From Paraburkholderia terricola (GTDB lineage Bacteria > Pseudomonadota > Gammaproteobacteria > Burkholderiales > Burkholderiaceae), in the NCBI RefSeq assembly GCF_900142195.1, contig NZ_FRAB01000003.1, positions 210,098 to 274,097 of the forward strand: DNA of 64,000 nt. Direction: 5' to 3'. Shown in pieces: positions 45,407 to 54,636 of this stretch; positions within the stretch are counted from its first letter, which is position 1, and each line of letters opens with the position of its first letter. The position numbers and the translations under genes were made by a program. The notes under the pieces were generated by a model. That model was not told the DNA's origin and did not search any database. It worked only from the letters and a program-made list of their open reading frames with translations.

Positions 45407-46341
45407 TCGAGGCCGGCCGCGACGGCGCGGGCCTCGTCGAACGCTTGCGGGAAACCCAGGTAGACCGGCTTGCCGCCCGCGCGCATCCGCATGAAGAGCC
45501 GGTGCTCGACCTGATACTTGACGTTGCCGATCGCGAGCGCGCCGATGCCGATCGCATCCGCGTTCGGCACGCCCTCGATCGGCTTGCCGTCGTTCATCAC
45601 GTTGACGCCCGCGATGCCTTCCGGCGGCACGGCGTTCACGTCGGCGGCGATCAGCAGATGTTTCGCATGGGCCAGGTCGGCGGCGCTCACCACCTGAACG
45701 CCCGCGATGGCGGTGGCGAGCACGATCTCGGCCTCGCCCAGCGCCGCGTGCAACTGGTCCGGCGTGGCCGTGCTGATGCCCTTGGTGACGATGCCGAAGC
45801 GCTGGTTGATTTCGTCGCTGACCCGCACGGCGCGCGCCTGCTCGGCATGGCTCGCGATCGACACGTCGGCGCCGAGCGAGGCGGCCATCGCCGCCGCCAC
45901 GCGCCCGACCGCGCCGGTGCCGCCGAGAATCAGCACGCGCTTGCCGCCCAGCTCCATCCCATAGGCCTTGCTCAAATGCCGCTCGACGAGCGCGACGAGC
46001 GCGGCCGCGGTCGTGTACGAACCGCTCGGGTCGGCGAACACCGAGACCTCGAACGGCGGGACCATCGCGCGGCGCGCGGTGTCGAGCATGTCGGCGGCGA
46101 GCATCACGTCGCGCCCGCCGATGAAGATGCCGGTGCGCGACACGCCCTTCGGGCCGCGCGAAAAGATCGCGTCTTGCGTGAGGTTCGCGATCATCCCCTG
46201 ATCGACGCTGCAATACGGGACGATGACCTGGTAGCCGGCGTCGGCGGCCATGTTCACGTCGAACGGACTCATCTGCGGCGTGGCCGTGAACATGTGCAGG
46301 ATATAGGGCCTTTCTGCGGGCTTTTCGGTGGTGTCGGACAT
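45403..46341 (-). CDS. mtdB: NAD(P)-dependent methylene-H4MPT dehydrogenase
   Basis: 312 aa. YILHMFTATPQMSPFDVNMAADAGY, TGIFIGGRDVMLAADML and the Rossmann loop VLILGGTGAVGRVAAAMAASLGADV identify the MtdB/MtdA family. The Fae-Mch-Fhc context favours MtdB, which oxidises methylene-H4MPT to methenyl-H4MPT with NAD or NADP. It begins the tight block mtdB, ATP-grasp, mch, mptN-like, CitG-like. Confidence 0.93.
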   Translation of the reverse strand: MSDTTEKPAERPYILHMFTATPQMSPFDVNMAADAGYQVIVPYCSVDQGMIANLTQDAIFSRGPKGVSRTGIFIGGRDVMLAADMLDTARRAMVPPFEVSVFADPSGSYTTAAALVALVERHLSKAYGMELGGKRVLILGGTGAVGRVAAAMAASLGADVSIASHAEQARAVRVSDEINQRFGIVTKGISTATPDQLHAALGEAEIVLATAIAGVQVVSAADLAHAKHLLIAADVNAVPPEGIAGVNVMNDGKPIEGVPNADAIGIGALAIGNVKYQVEHRLFMRMRAGGKPVYLGFPQAFDEARAVAAGLE

Positions 46342-46540
46342 GGCGGAAGGCTCGTTTTAGTGGCGATCTCGTGGACGGCGCAAGGCACCCGTGCGGGCAC
46401 TTGCGCGGACGTCGATAAGTGAGTGGCGCTGCGGCGGGGGGAGCGCGGCGGGGCAAATGCGGCCTGGCAATCGAGCGTCACCTGGCGTCGCTTGCGCGAT
46501 GACGATGAACGCCGCGGGCTTCGCGGCCGGCCACGCCGCC

Positions 46541-46585
46541 GTGAGCCGCGTTGCAGTGAGCCGCGTTGCAGTGAGCCGCGCCGCG
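46541..46585. repeat. 15-bp tandem repeat between mptG and mtdB
   Basis: Three units GTGAGCCGCGTTGCA (the third with changes at its end), starting 25 bp before and ending 25 bp beyond nothing coding; the array lies 25 bp downstream of the mptG stop. Confidence 0.85.
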
Positions 46586-46610
46586 GCTAGCCGGATCGGG
46601 CCGCGCGGCG

Positions 46611-47636
46611 TCATGCGGCGTCGCTGCGCGGCTGGCGCGCTTCGGCGGAGCGGATCGTCGCGCCGCGATTGCGTCCCGCGACGACCGTGCATTCGATGTG
46701 CGGCATGCCGCGCGTCGCCTCGCGCGCGGTGGCGAGCGCGCGTTCGGCGTCGTCCGTGCTCGCGACGATGGCGAACCCCGTCGGTCCCCAGGATGTCTGG
46801 CCGATACCCGCGGTCCGCTGCGCGGCCACCGCGCGCAACGCGCGCTCGACCTCGGGACTCGCGAACACGCCGCCTTGCACCGGCGCGAAATATTCGCCGA
46901 TGGTCTGCTGCATCTCGGTCAGCCCATGCGCGAACGGCACGATATTGCGCTCGGCGGCGCCGGGCAGAATCTTCATCAGAAGGAGGTGGCAAAGATGCGC
47001 GGCGAGTTTTTGCGGAAACGGCGCGAGCGCGGCGAGGCCGCGGCGTTCTTCCGCGCCGTGCAAACCTTCGCGCGAGTTGTCGCTCACGAGCAGCACGCGC
47101 CAGTTCTCGGGAAACGGCTGGCGCGCGAGCAGCGGCGGCACACCCGAGCGCAGTTCGCCGGCGGGGCCGCCGTCCACCAGCAGGCCGCCCGAATCGAATC
47201 CGAGAATGCCGATGCCGGAGCGCGCGCCGCGCCCGAGCAGGCTCGCGAGCTCGGTGCTGGTCGCGCTGTGGCCGAGCAGACGAACGAAGGCCGTGCCGAC
47301 CGCCATCGCGAGTTGGGTGCCCGAGCCGAGGCCGGTGTGCGCGCGCGGAATATGCGCGACGTCGATGGCGACGGGGGTGGGATCGTAGGCCGCGTGCAGC
47401 CGCGCGAGACAGGTCGCGATGCGCTCGCGCTCGGCTTCGGTCACCGCGCCGTCGATGCGGTCGCGGTCCGCGACGCGCGCTTCGAGCCGCGTGCCATGTC
47501 CGTCGATGACGAGGCCGACGCTGCCGAACGCGCGCCCGAGCGACGCGTTCGGATCGAGAAAGCCCAGATGCAGGCGCGCGGGAGCATCGACCGTCACGAC
47601 GGCCTGCGGCGGAAGGCGGCGAAACTGAAGCTGCAT
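46611..47636 (-). CDS. mptG: Beta-ribofuranosylaminobenzene 5'-phosphate (RFAP) synthase
   Basis: 341 aa. GHMP-kinase-like fold: VTVDAPARLHLGFLDPNASLGRAFGSVGLVID, HTGLGSGTQLAMAVG, GARSGIGILGFDSGGLLVDGG and GQTSWGPTGFAIV. RFAP synthase couples PRPP with 4-hydroxybenzoate or aminobenzoate at the first committed step of H4MPT synthesis and is a marker for that cofactor. The 269 bp gap to mtdB contains a 15-bp repeat. Confidence 0.94.
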   Translation of the reverse strand: MQLQFRRLPPQAVVTVDAPARLHLGFLDPNASLGRAFGSVGLVIDGHGTRLEARVADRDRIDGAVTEAERERIATCLARLHAAYDPTPVAIDVAHIPRAHTGLGSGTQLAMAVGTAFVRLLGHSATSTELASLLGRGARSGIGILGFDSGGLLVDGGPAGELRSGVPPLLARQPFPENWRVLLVSDNSREGLHGAEERRGLAALAPFPQKLAAHLCHLLLMKILPGAAERNIVPFAHGLTEMQQTIGEYFAPVQGGVFASPEVERALRAVAAQRTAGIGQTSWGPTGFAIVASTDDAERALATAREATRGMPHIECTVVAGRNRGATIRSAEARQPRSDAA

Positions 47637-47938
47637 CGCGGATGTCCTCGTGTGTGCTTGAGCGGATCTCGTTGCGTGGCCGTCTTGCGGACGGCCGCGC
47701 AACCAGGCGAATAGGGCGAACGGGGCGTGCCGGGTGACGTCAAGCAGAAGCCGTACCAGGCGAACGCGGTGGCCGGCGGCAAGGCGGCGCACGAGGTTCA
47801 CCGCGGGTCTTGCGCCGCAAGCATGGAGAGAACGGCGCGGCCTTTCCCGGGCGGGAGGTGCCGCGCTTTGCGCCGCCACAGGGGCACAGTGTCACCGTGG
47901 CGGCGCACGACGCGTGGCATCGCTGCCGGGTGCCGCGC
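47637..47938. other. Intergenic region with hairpins, PCD-like gene to mptG
   Basis: 302 bp without a gene. One perfect 10-bp inverted repeat GCGCCGCCAC / GTGGCGGCGC (47870-47906, 17-nt loop) lies 32 bp past the stop of the PCD-like gene. A second, GGCCGTC / GACGGCC (47678-47696), lies just upstream of mptG. Neither has a U-tract. They may be processing or pausing structures. Confidence 0.5.
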
Positions 47939-48337
47939 TCAACCGCCTTGCGCGGGTTTCGGCGCGTCGTACTTGATATAGCGGAAGCGCTGGTCGTCGG
48001 TGGGCGTGCCTTCCAGCGCACCGCCCTCCAGACGCGGCTGCCACTGAATGAACGATTCCATTTTTTCGGCGAGCGTGAAGTCCTTGTCCGTGATGCCCTT
48101 CGCGGAGTGGGTCTTGAGCTTCACGATGACGAACGCATAGGAAACCGTCAGATCCGGGTGATGCCAGGCGGCTTCCGCGAGGTGGCCGACCGCGTTCACC
48201 ACCATCAACGTTCCCTTCCAGCCTTCCGTCCGATACTTGCGCCGCAGCCAGCCGTCCTCCAGATACCAGTGCTGTAGCGGACCGACGAGGCGCTGCTGGA
48301 TCTCGTCGTCGGAATAGACCTTTTCGGTGTTTGCCAT
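47939..48337 (-). CDS. Pterin-4a-carbinolamine-dehydratase-like protein
   Basis: 132 aa. GWKGTLMVVNAVGHLAEAAWHHPDLTVSYAFVIVKLKTHSAKGITDKDFTLA contains the His-His-Pro and later His/Asp motif of PCD proteins. Homologues are part of C1 gene sets and are suggested to act on H4MPT pterin intermediates. No aromatic amino-acid hydroxylase is nearby. It is first in the minus-strand C1 block and divergent from xoxF. The substrate is inferred. Confidence 0.82.
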   Translation of the reverse strand: MANTEKVYSDDEIQQRLVGPLQHWYLEDGWLRRKYRTEGWKGTLMVVNAVGHLAEAAWHHPDLTVSYAFVIVKLKTHSAKGITDKDFTLAEKMESFIQWQPRLEGGALEGTPTDDQRFRYIKYDAPKPAQGG

Positions 48338-48846
48338 GACCGTTGCTCCGCGCGTGATGGAACCAGTCAGCGCCGCAAGCTGCGCGCCAGCTTCGCCTTG
48401 CCGTCCGCGTCGCTATCGCAAGACGGCACAGGCGCGGCAATGCAAGGCGTGCAAGGCAAATGCGCGCGGCCGATTCACCGCGCATTCGCGCGCCAGGCAG
48501 GTGACGCATGCGACGGCTATCCCGGAAGTGACACAGTATGTTCCGCGTCGTTCGGCACAGGCGGTCACGCCGTGACACCGCGGCCTCGCGACGCGTGTGA
48601 CCGCGAGCGCGCCGAAGGAGCCCCGCGCGCCGCGCGGCGTATGCCAACGAGCTTGTGGCCGCGAATACCGTGAAGCGCGCTTTCTTCCGGCATGGAATAT
48701 GCGTTGGGGCTTCATGCGCCGCAAAGCCCGACGTCGAATCGGGAAAGGGCGCTTGATCGTTACCCGCATTGAGGAAGGCGCGCGCAGTGCGACGAGGTAG
48801 CGTGGGTCATTCGTGAGTTGAACAGCAAGACAATTCTGGAGGAGAC
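48338..48846. promoter_or_regulatory. Divergent promoter region, PCD-like gene / xoxF
   Basis: 509 bp without a gene. A dyad GGTCACGCCGTGACACC (about 48562-48578) and a further GTGACAC copy near 48530 could be regulator sites. xoxF has a strong Shine-Dalgarno, GGAGGAG, just before ATG 48847. I could not assign a -35/-10 pair with confidence. Confidence 0.45.
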
Positions 48847-50664
48847 ATGAACTTACGCACCATGGTTCTTGGGCTCTCGATCCTCGCATCGGCAGCCTTC
48901 AGCTCTATCGTTGCACACGCCGATCCGCAACTGGACGGGCTCATCAAAAATCCATCTAACTGGGCTGCCCAGGCGGGCGATTATTCGAATCACCGCTACA
49001 GTCCGCTCAAGCAGATCAACGAAAGCAACGTCGGCAAGCTACAGGTCGCATGGACCATGTCCACCGGCGTGCTGCGCGGCCATGAAGGCGCGCCGCTCGT
49101 CATCGGCGACACGATGTATATCCATTCGCCGTTTCCCAACAAGGTCATCGCAATCAACCTGAAGGATCAGACATTCATTTGGCAATACCAGCCGAAGCAG
49201 GACGAATCGGTGGTGTCCGTGATGTGTTGCGACACGGTCAACCGCGGGCTGGCGTATGGCGACGGCAAGATCTTCCTGCAACAGGCCGACACCAAGCTCG
49301 TCGCGCTGAACGCCAAGACCGGCGACGTGGTCTGGACCGCGCAGAACGGCAATCCGAAGGCGGGTGAAACCAACACCAACGCGCCGCACGTATTCGGCGA
49401 CAAGGTGCTGACCGGCATTTCGGGCGGCGAGTTCGGCGTGCGCGGGCGTTTGATCGCCTACGACATCAAGAGCGGCAAGATGGTCTGGACCGCATACAGC
49501 ACGGGTCCCGACAAGGAAATGCTGCTGAACCCCGACAAGACGATGACCTATGCCGACGGCAAGATGGTGCCGGTGGGCGCGGACTCGTCGCTGAAATCGT
49601 GGAAGGGGGATCAGTGGAAGCTGGGCGGCGGCACCACGTGGGGCTGGTATGCGTGGGACCCGAAGCTCAATCTTGTCTACTACGGCACCGGCAATCCGGG
49701 CACGTGGAATCCGACGCAACGACCGGGCGACAACAAATGGTCGCTGTCGATCTTCGCGCGCGATCTGAATACCGGCGAAGCCAAATGGGTCTATCAGATG
49801 ACGCCCCACGACGAGTGGGACTATGACGGCGTCAACGAAATGATCCTGTCCGATCTGACGATCGGCGGCAAGAAGGTGCCCGCCATCGTTCACTTCGACC
49901 GCAACGGCTTCGGCTACACGTTGAACCGTGAGACCGGACAACTGCTCGTGGCCGAGAAGTTCGACCCGGCGGTGAACTGGGCGGAACGCGTCGACATCAA
50001 GAGCGGCCTGCCGATCCGCGCAGCGGCGTATTCGACGCAGGCGGCGGGTTCCGATCATAACGTGAAGGGCATCTGCCCGGCGGCGCTCGGCTCGAAGGAC
50101 CAGCAACCCGCGGCGTTCGATCCGGCGACCAGCCTGTTCCTCGTGCCGACCAATCACGTCTGCATGGACTACGAGCCGTTCGATGTCGACTACGTGTCCG
50201 GTCAGCCGTATGTGGGCGCCACGCTCTCGATGTACCCCGGCACGAAGGGCAGCAACACGATGGGCAACTTCATCGCATGGGACGCGGCGAAGGGCAAGAT
50301 CGTCTGGTCCAAGCCGGAGCGCTTCTCGGTGTGGTCCGGCGCGCTCGCCACGGCCGGCGGGATTGCCTTCTACGGCACGCTCGAAGGCTACATCAAGGCG
50401 GTTCGCATCAAGGACGGCAAGGAACTGTGGCGCTTCAAGACCCCGTCGGGGATCATCGGCAACGTGTTCACCTACGAGTATCAAGGCAAGCAGTTCGTCG
50501 GCGTCTACTCGGGCATTGGCGGCTGGGCCGGCATCGGCATGGCGGCGGGCCTCGAGAAGTCCACCGAAGGGCTGGGCGCGGTCGGCGGCTATCGCGACCT
50601 CGCGAAGTACACGGCGCTGGGCGGCACGCTGTTCGTGTTCGCCATTCCGGGCGGCAACGGCTGA
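48847..50664 (+). CDS. xoxF: Lanthanide-dependent PQQ methanol dehydrogenase XoxF
   Basis: 605 aa with signal peptide (cleavage near AHA-DP). Eight W-motif propeller. The vicinal disulphide is C127-C128 and metal ligands are E195 (GGEFG), N283 (TGNP) and catalytic D325. Asp at 327 (HDEWDYDG) is the extra residue that marks lanthanide-dependent XoxF; calcium MxaF has Ala there. It oxidises methanol in the periplasm, passing electrons to XoxG. It leads the operon xoxF-xoxG-xoxJ. Subclade is not assigned here. Confidence 0.97.
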   Translation: MNLRTMVLGLSILASAAFSSIVAHADPQLDGLIKNPSNWAAQAGDYSNHRYSPLKQINESNVGKLQVAWTMSTGVLRGHEGAPLVIGDTMYIHSPFPNKVIAINLKDQTFIWQYQPKQDESVVSVMCCDTVNRGLAYGDGKIFLQQADTKLVALNAKTGDVVWTAQNGNPKAGETNTNAPHVFGDKVLTGISGGEFGVRGRLIAYDIKSGKMVWTAYSTGPDKEMLLNPDKTMTYADGKMVPVGADSSLKSWKGDQWKLGGGTTWGWYAWDPKLNLVYYGTGNPGTWNPTQRPGDNKWSLSIFARDLNTGEAKWVYQMTPHDEWDYDGVNEMILSDLTIGGKKVPAIVHFDRNGFGYTLNRETGQLLVAEKFDPAVNWAERVDIKSGLPIRAAAYSTQAAGSDHNVKGICPAALGSKDQQPAAFDPATSLFLVPTNHVCMDYEPFDVDYVSGQPYVGATLSMYPGTKGSNTMGNFIAWDAAKGKIVWSKPERFSVWSGALATAGGIAFYGTLEGYIKAVRIKDGKELWRFKTPSGIIGNVFTYEYQGKQFVGVYSGIGGWAGIGMAAGLEKSTEGLGAVGGYRDLAKYTALGGTLFVFAIPGGNG

Positions 50665-50695
50665 CGCGCCGCATCAAACCGAAGCGCGCGGCCGG

Positions 50696-50718
50696 CGCGC
50701 CCTCGCAACGAGGGCGCG
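50696..50718 (+). other. Strong hairpin between xoxF and xoxG
   Basis: A perfect 10-bp inverted repeat CGCGCCCTCG / CGAGGGCGCG with a 3-nt loop lies 31 bp after the xoxF stop, followed by a smaller GACCG / CGGTC stem. There is no clear U-tract. It may stabilise the xoxF message or partly stop transcription so that xoxF outnumbers xoxG. Confidence 0.6.
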
Positions 50719-50821
50719 GACCGCGGCGGCTTCGGTCTTACGAGTGACCTGAGCCGCGCCCATTCGCGGATGCGTCGATGAAACGCATCGGGGCGCGGCC
50801 ATTATTCAAGGAGACATGTGC

Positions 50822-51241
50822 ATGAAAGGCCGATCAATCTTGTTGCGGGCGGCAGTGCCCGCCTTATTCGTCGTGCTGCCTGTGACGTACGCCCAGACCA
50901 ATCCCGCGATTGCCCAGGTGGCGTACAAGGTGGTCGACGGCAGCAAGGTCGACAGCAACACGCTGCAAGGATGGAAGACGTGGCGTGCGCTCGCCTGTGA
51001 ACGCTGTCACGGCGCGAAGCAGGAGGGGATGGTGGGTCCGTCGCTGATCGAGGGGCTCAAGACCATCGACAAGAACGAATTTCATCGCACTGTATTTGGC
51101 GGCCGGGTGGACAAGGGTATGCCCGACTTCAGTACCAGCCAGATGATGCAAAAGAATTGGGAGAATCTCTACGCCTATCTGAAAGGGCGCTCCGACGGCC
51201 AGATCAAGCCGGGCGATCTGCAGGCCATCGACGCGAAGTAA
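50822..51241 (+). CDS. xoxG: Cytochrome c XoxG, electron acceptor of XoxF
   Basis: 139 aa. Signal peptide (LLRAAVPALFVVLPVTYAQ), one haem motif C59-E-R-C62-H63 and an axial Met near residue 100 (VDKGMPDF). Soluble class I cytochromes of this type carry electrons from XoxF to the oxidase. ATG 50822 is favoured over ATG 50816 because AAGGAG sits 8 bp before it. Position directly after xoxF supports the assignment. Confidence 0.92.
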   Translation: MKGRSILLRAAVPALFVVLPVTYAQTNPAIAQVAYKVVDGSKVDSNTLQGWKTWRALACERCHGAKQEGMVGPSLIEGLKTIDKNEFHRTVFGGRVDKGMPDFSTSQMMQKNWENLYAYLKGRSDGQIKPGDLQAIDAK

Positions 51242-51273
51242 TGCCCGTGCCGCAATTCCTTCGGAGGTTTTCG

Positions 51274-52185
51274 ATGCGTCATGGCAAACGACTGCCCGCT
51301 CACGTCGTGCTCGCCGCGGCCACGCTCTGCACCGCCGCGCTGGCGAGCGCCGCGGTGCAGGCGCAGGGTGGCGCGCTACCCAATAACGACGGCGCCGACG
51401 GCGTGCTGAGGGTCTGCGCGGACCCCAACAACATGCCGCTGTCCAACAGCAAGGGCGAGGGCTACGAGAACCGGATCGCGAGCCAGATGGCGAGCGACTT
51501 CGGCTACAAGCTGGAGTACACGTATTTTCCGCAGCGCATGGGCTTCGTGCGCCACACGCTGCGCGACAAGGTGCCGAACACCGAGCAATACAAATGCGAC
51601 CTGATCATCGGCGTGCCGAAAGGCTACGACATGACCTCGACGACGCAGCCTTATCTGCGCTCCACGTATGCGATGGTGTTCACCAAGCGGCCCGAGCTGG
51701 CCGGCATCAATACGCCGGACGATCTGCTCAAGCTGCCGCCCGAGCAACTGCACAAGCTGCGCTTCGGCATTTTCTCGCAGACGCCCGCGGTGGACTGGCT
51801 GCTCGCGCACAACCTGATCGATCAGGCGGTCTCCTACAAGGTGCAAAGCGGCGACCCGCAGGAGTATCCCGGCCAGATGATCGAACATGATCTGAAGGCG
51901 GGCAATGTCGACGTCGTGTTCCTGTGGGGGCCGATCGCGGGCTACTTCGCGACGCGCTCCGGCGACACGGTGAAACTCGTGCCGTTCCCGGCCTCGCCCG
52001 GCATCCGCTTCGACTATGCGATCTCGATGGGCGTGCGCTATGGCGAGAAGGCGTGGAAGGACAAGGTCGATCAATGGATCGGCGCGAACCACGACAAGAT
52101 CGACAAGATCCTCACCAGCTACCAGGTGCCGCTTCTGAAGCCCATCGACGCGCCCGCGGGCAAGCCCGCGGATGCGTCGCCATGA
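51274..52185 (+). CDS. xoxJ: XoxJ, quinoprotein-associated periplasmic binding protein
   Basis: 303 aa. Signal peptide (HVVLAAATLCTAALASAAVQA), then a type II solute-binding fold: LRVCADPNNMPLSNSKGEGYENRIASQMA, YFPQRMGFVRHTLR and VDVVFLWGPIAGYFA. XoxJ/MxaJ proteins are needed for full XoxF/MxaF function, probably in enzyme maturation, rather than for transport. CGGAGG precedes ATG 51274; an in-frame ATG at 51241 overlaps the xoxG stop. Stop overlaps the next gene. Confidence 0.92.
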   Translation: MRHGKRLPAHVVLAAATLCTAALASAAVQAQGGALPNNDGADGVLRVCADPNNMPLSNSKGEGYENRIASQMASDFGYKLEYTYFPQRMGFVRHTLRDKVPNTEQYKCDLIIGVPKGYDMTSTTQPYLRSTYAMVFTKRPELAGINTPDDLLKLPPEQLHKLRFGIFSQTPAVDWLLAHNLIDQAVSYKVQSGDPQEYPGQMIEHDLKAGNVDVVFLWGPIAGYFATRSGDTVKLVPFPASPGIRFDYAISMGVRYGEKAWKDKVDQWIGANHDKIDKILTSYQVPLLKPIDAPAGKPADASP

Positions 52186-52973
52186 GGGGCGCGCCGCGGC
52201 CGTTGCGCCGCGCACGGCCCTGGGCGATCGCGGCACGCGTCATGGTCGCCGCGTGCGTTGTCTGCATGCTGCCGGCCGGCGCTCGCGCGGCCGGCACCGA
52301 CGACATCACGCCCGCCGAAAAGCTCATCTTCACGACGGATCATCTGCGCGGCATCGAGGCGCAGACCGAGCTCGACTATACGGTGCTGACTTCGGACCAG
52401 CCGGCGCAGAGCGCGAACGTCGTGAAGGTGCTGGTGGTCAGCAAGGACAACGCGAAAGGGGACGCGCAGGTCTCGGACAAAAGCGGCGGCGTGCCGCTGC
52501 CGAACGCCGGCTTGCAGTGCAACCCGGTGATCATCTATTTCCTGGAGCGCGACATCACCGAGATGCAGCATCTGACGGGCGGCCAGCGGCGCTACTTCCA
52601 GCAGCGTTTGCGGCTCGCGCTCGCGGCGGGCCCGCGCATCGAGACGGTGACGAGCCAGATCGGCGGCAAGCCCGTGAAGGCGCAGCAGATCGTCGTGCAG
52701 CCGTATCTCGGCGACCCCAATGCGGAACGCTTCGCTCAGTACGTCGGCAAGCGCTACACGTTCCTGATCGCCGATTCGCTGCCGGGGCAGGTGGCGTTGA
52801 TTCGCACCGACATTCCCGGCGCGAACAACGATTTCACGCACCCGTTGCGGACGGAGACGCTGAGCTTTCAGGCGGTGTTGCGCAAACTGTCACCGCCGCC
52901 CAATGCGCCTCATGCGCCCGGTGCGCCGGCCGCGCCGGTGAATCCGTCCAACGCGCCGCGGGCGAGCCGCTAG
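52182..52973 (+). CDS. Secreted protein of unknown function in the xox operon
   Basis: 263 aa. Arg-rich start and signal peptide (VMVAACVVCMLPAGARA), then a domain with TPAEKLIFTTDHLRGI, NPVIIYFLERDITEMQHLTGGQRRYFQQRLRLAL and a Pro/Ala-rich tail (about residues 230-263). ATG overlaps the xoxJ stop (ATGA). I do not recognise a family. Tight coupling to xoxJ and export to the periplasm suggest a part in XoxF assembly or electron transfer. Confidence 0.75.
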   Translation: MRGAPRPLRRARPWAIAARVMVAACVVCMLPAGARAAGTDDITPAEKLIFTTDHLRGIEAQTELDYTVLTSDQPAQSANVVKVLVVSKDNAKGDAQVSDKSGGVPLPNAGLQCNPVIIYFLERDITEMQHLTGGQRRYFQQRLRLALAAGPRIETVTSQIGGKPVKAQQIVVQPYLGDPNAERFAQYVGKRYTFLIADSLPGQVALIRTDIPGANNDFTHPLRTETLSFQAVLRKLSPPPNAPHAPGAPAAPVNPSNAPRASR

Positions 52974-53064
52974 CGCGTTGTTCTCGGGTTGTTCTCGGGT
53001 TTAGTCCTTGCCATCGGCGCATTGCGCACGGCGTTCAACGCATTTCACAGCGAGTCCCGCCAAC

Positions 53065-54069
53065 GTGAATTTCATCCGCTCGCTCACCTTGCGTCAGTTG
53101 CAGATCTTCGTCGTCGCGAGCCGTTATACGAGCTTTGCGCGCGCGGCGGAGGAACTGCATCTGACGCAGCCGGCGGTGTCGATGCAGATTCACCAGTTGG
53201 AGGAAGCGGTCGGCATGCGCCTGTTCGAGCGCATCGCGCGCAAACTCACGCTGACCGAGGCGGGCGAAAAACTGTCGCATCACGCGAGCCGGATTCTCGG
53301 CGAGATCAAGGATGCCGAGGATGCGATGACCTCGTTGAAGCAGGCCGACACCGGCTCGATCGCGGTCGGCATCGTCAGTTCGGCGACGTACTTCGCGCCG
53401 AAGCTGCTGGCGCTGTATTCGCACCTGTATCCGAAGGTCGACGTGCATTTTTCGGTCGGCAACCGCGACGCGCTGCTGCGCATGTTGCAGGACAACGCGA
53501 TCGACCTCGCCATCATGGGGCGCCCGCCCCCGGAACTCGACACCACCACCGAACCGCTCGCCTACCATCCGCAAGTGGTGATCGCGCCGTTGACGCATCC
53601 GCTGTGCGGCGCGCGGCGCTTCGATCTGCAGGAACTGCGCGGCGACACGTTCCTGTTGCGCGAGCCCGGCTCGGGCACGCGCATGGCCGCGGAGGAAATG
53701 TTCAGGCAGCATCTGTTCACGCCCGCCAAGGTCGTCACGCTCGGCAGCAACGAAACCATCAAGCAGGCGGTCATGGCGGGGATGGGCGTGAGCCTGATTT
53801 CGCTGCACACGCTGCTGCTGGAATTGCGCACCGGAGAAATCGCGTTGCTGGATGTGAACGGCACGCCGATCGAACGCACCTGGCAGATCGTGCATCTGCG
53901 GGCCAAGCAGTTGTCGCCGACTTGCAAGGTGTTCCGGCAATTCCTGCTCGAACAGGCAGCCGCGTATCTGGATCGCGAGTATTCGGCGTTCGCGACGTTT
54001 CCCACGCGGGCGGCGGCCAGTGAGCGGCTCGGGGCCAAGGCCAGCTCCGCTTCCGACGCGGGGCTTTAG
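53065..54069 (+). CDS. cbbR: LysR-type regulator, CbbR subfamily
   Basis: 334 aa from GTG 53065. Winged helix SFARAAEELHLTQPAVSMQIHQLEEAVGMRLFE, then the ligand domain with GSNETIKQAVMAGMGVSLISLHTLLLELRTGEIALLDVNGTPIERTWQIVH, a stretch characteristic of CbbR. CbbR activates cbb operons in response to metabolites such as RuBP or NADPH. It is 91 bp after the xox operon and about 28 kb from cbbL, not in the usual divergent position. The GTG is chosen because homology starts there; an ATG at 53008 is in frame. Confidence 0.78.
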   Translation: MNFIRSLTLRQLQIFVVASRYTSFARAAEELHLTQPAVSMQIHQLEEAVGMRLFERIARKLTLTEAGEKLSHHASRILGEIKDAEDAMTSLKQADTGSIAVGIVSSATYFAPKLLALYSHLYPKVDVHFSVGNRDALLRMLQDNAIDLAIMGRPPPELDTTTEPLAYHPQVVIAPLTHPLCGARRFDLQELRGDTFLLREPGSGTRMAAEEMFRQHLFTPAKVVTLGSNETIKQAVMAGMGVSLISLHTLLLELRTGEIALLDVNGTPIERTWQIVHLRAKQLSPTCKVFRQFLLEQAAAYLDREYSAFATFPTRAAASERLGAKASSASDAGL

Positions 54070-54173
54070 CGCGCCCGGCGACATGGCGGTGCGGGAACGT
54101 GCCATGCTTCGATCGTCGACGGCGACGCATGCCGTCATGCGTTGTCGTGTGAACGATCAACCGAGGATGAGCG

Positions 54174-54584
54174 ATGAATGCCGATACCGAACCCGTGGAA
54201 CAAACCGGCGGCTGCGCGTGCGGCGCCGTGCGTTTTCGTGTGAGCGCCGCGCCGACGCGCGTTTCCCTCTGTCATTGCATGACCTGCCGGCGCGTGCACG
54301 GCAGCGCGTTCGGCGCTTACGCGATCTTTGCGCGCGACGCCGTGCGGTTCACCGGACAGACCCAGGGCTGGCAAAGCTCCGAGCTGGGGCGGCGATATTT
54401 TTGCCCGGTCTGCGGCTCGGTGGCCTTCATGGAATATGTGGGCCACGATGAACTCGATCTTCCGCTGGGCGCATTCGACAATGTGGGTATCTACGAACCT
54501 ACGTATGAATTGTGGTGTTGCCACAAGGAACCGTGGTTGCCCAAAGGCGTGCGCACCGAGTATGACGAGGACCGGCCGGGGTAG
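54174..54584 (+). CDS. GFA-family (glutathione-dependent formaldehyde-activating-like) protein
   Basis: 136 aa. Zinc-site cysteines CACGAVRF, CHCMTCRR and FCPVCGSVAF match the Gfa/CENP-V fold. The founding member was described as speeding formaldehyde-glutathione adduct formation, but most members are of unknown function. It lies downstream of cbbR. A link to formaldehyde is possible but not needed given the H4MPT pathway. Confidence 0.8.
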   Translation: MNADTEPVEQTGGCACGAVRFRVSAAPTRVSLCHCMTCRRVHGSAFGAYAIFARDAVRFTGQTQGWQSSELGRRYFCPVCGSVAFMEYVGHDELDLPLGAFDNVGIYEPTYELWCCHKEPWLPKGVRTEYDEDRPG

Positions 54585-54636
54585 GTTGATGCTGTTTTTT
54601 TGGTTGGCGCCGTAAGCTGCCTCACGGCGCATGACT

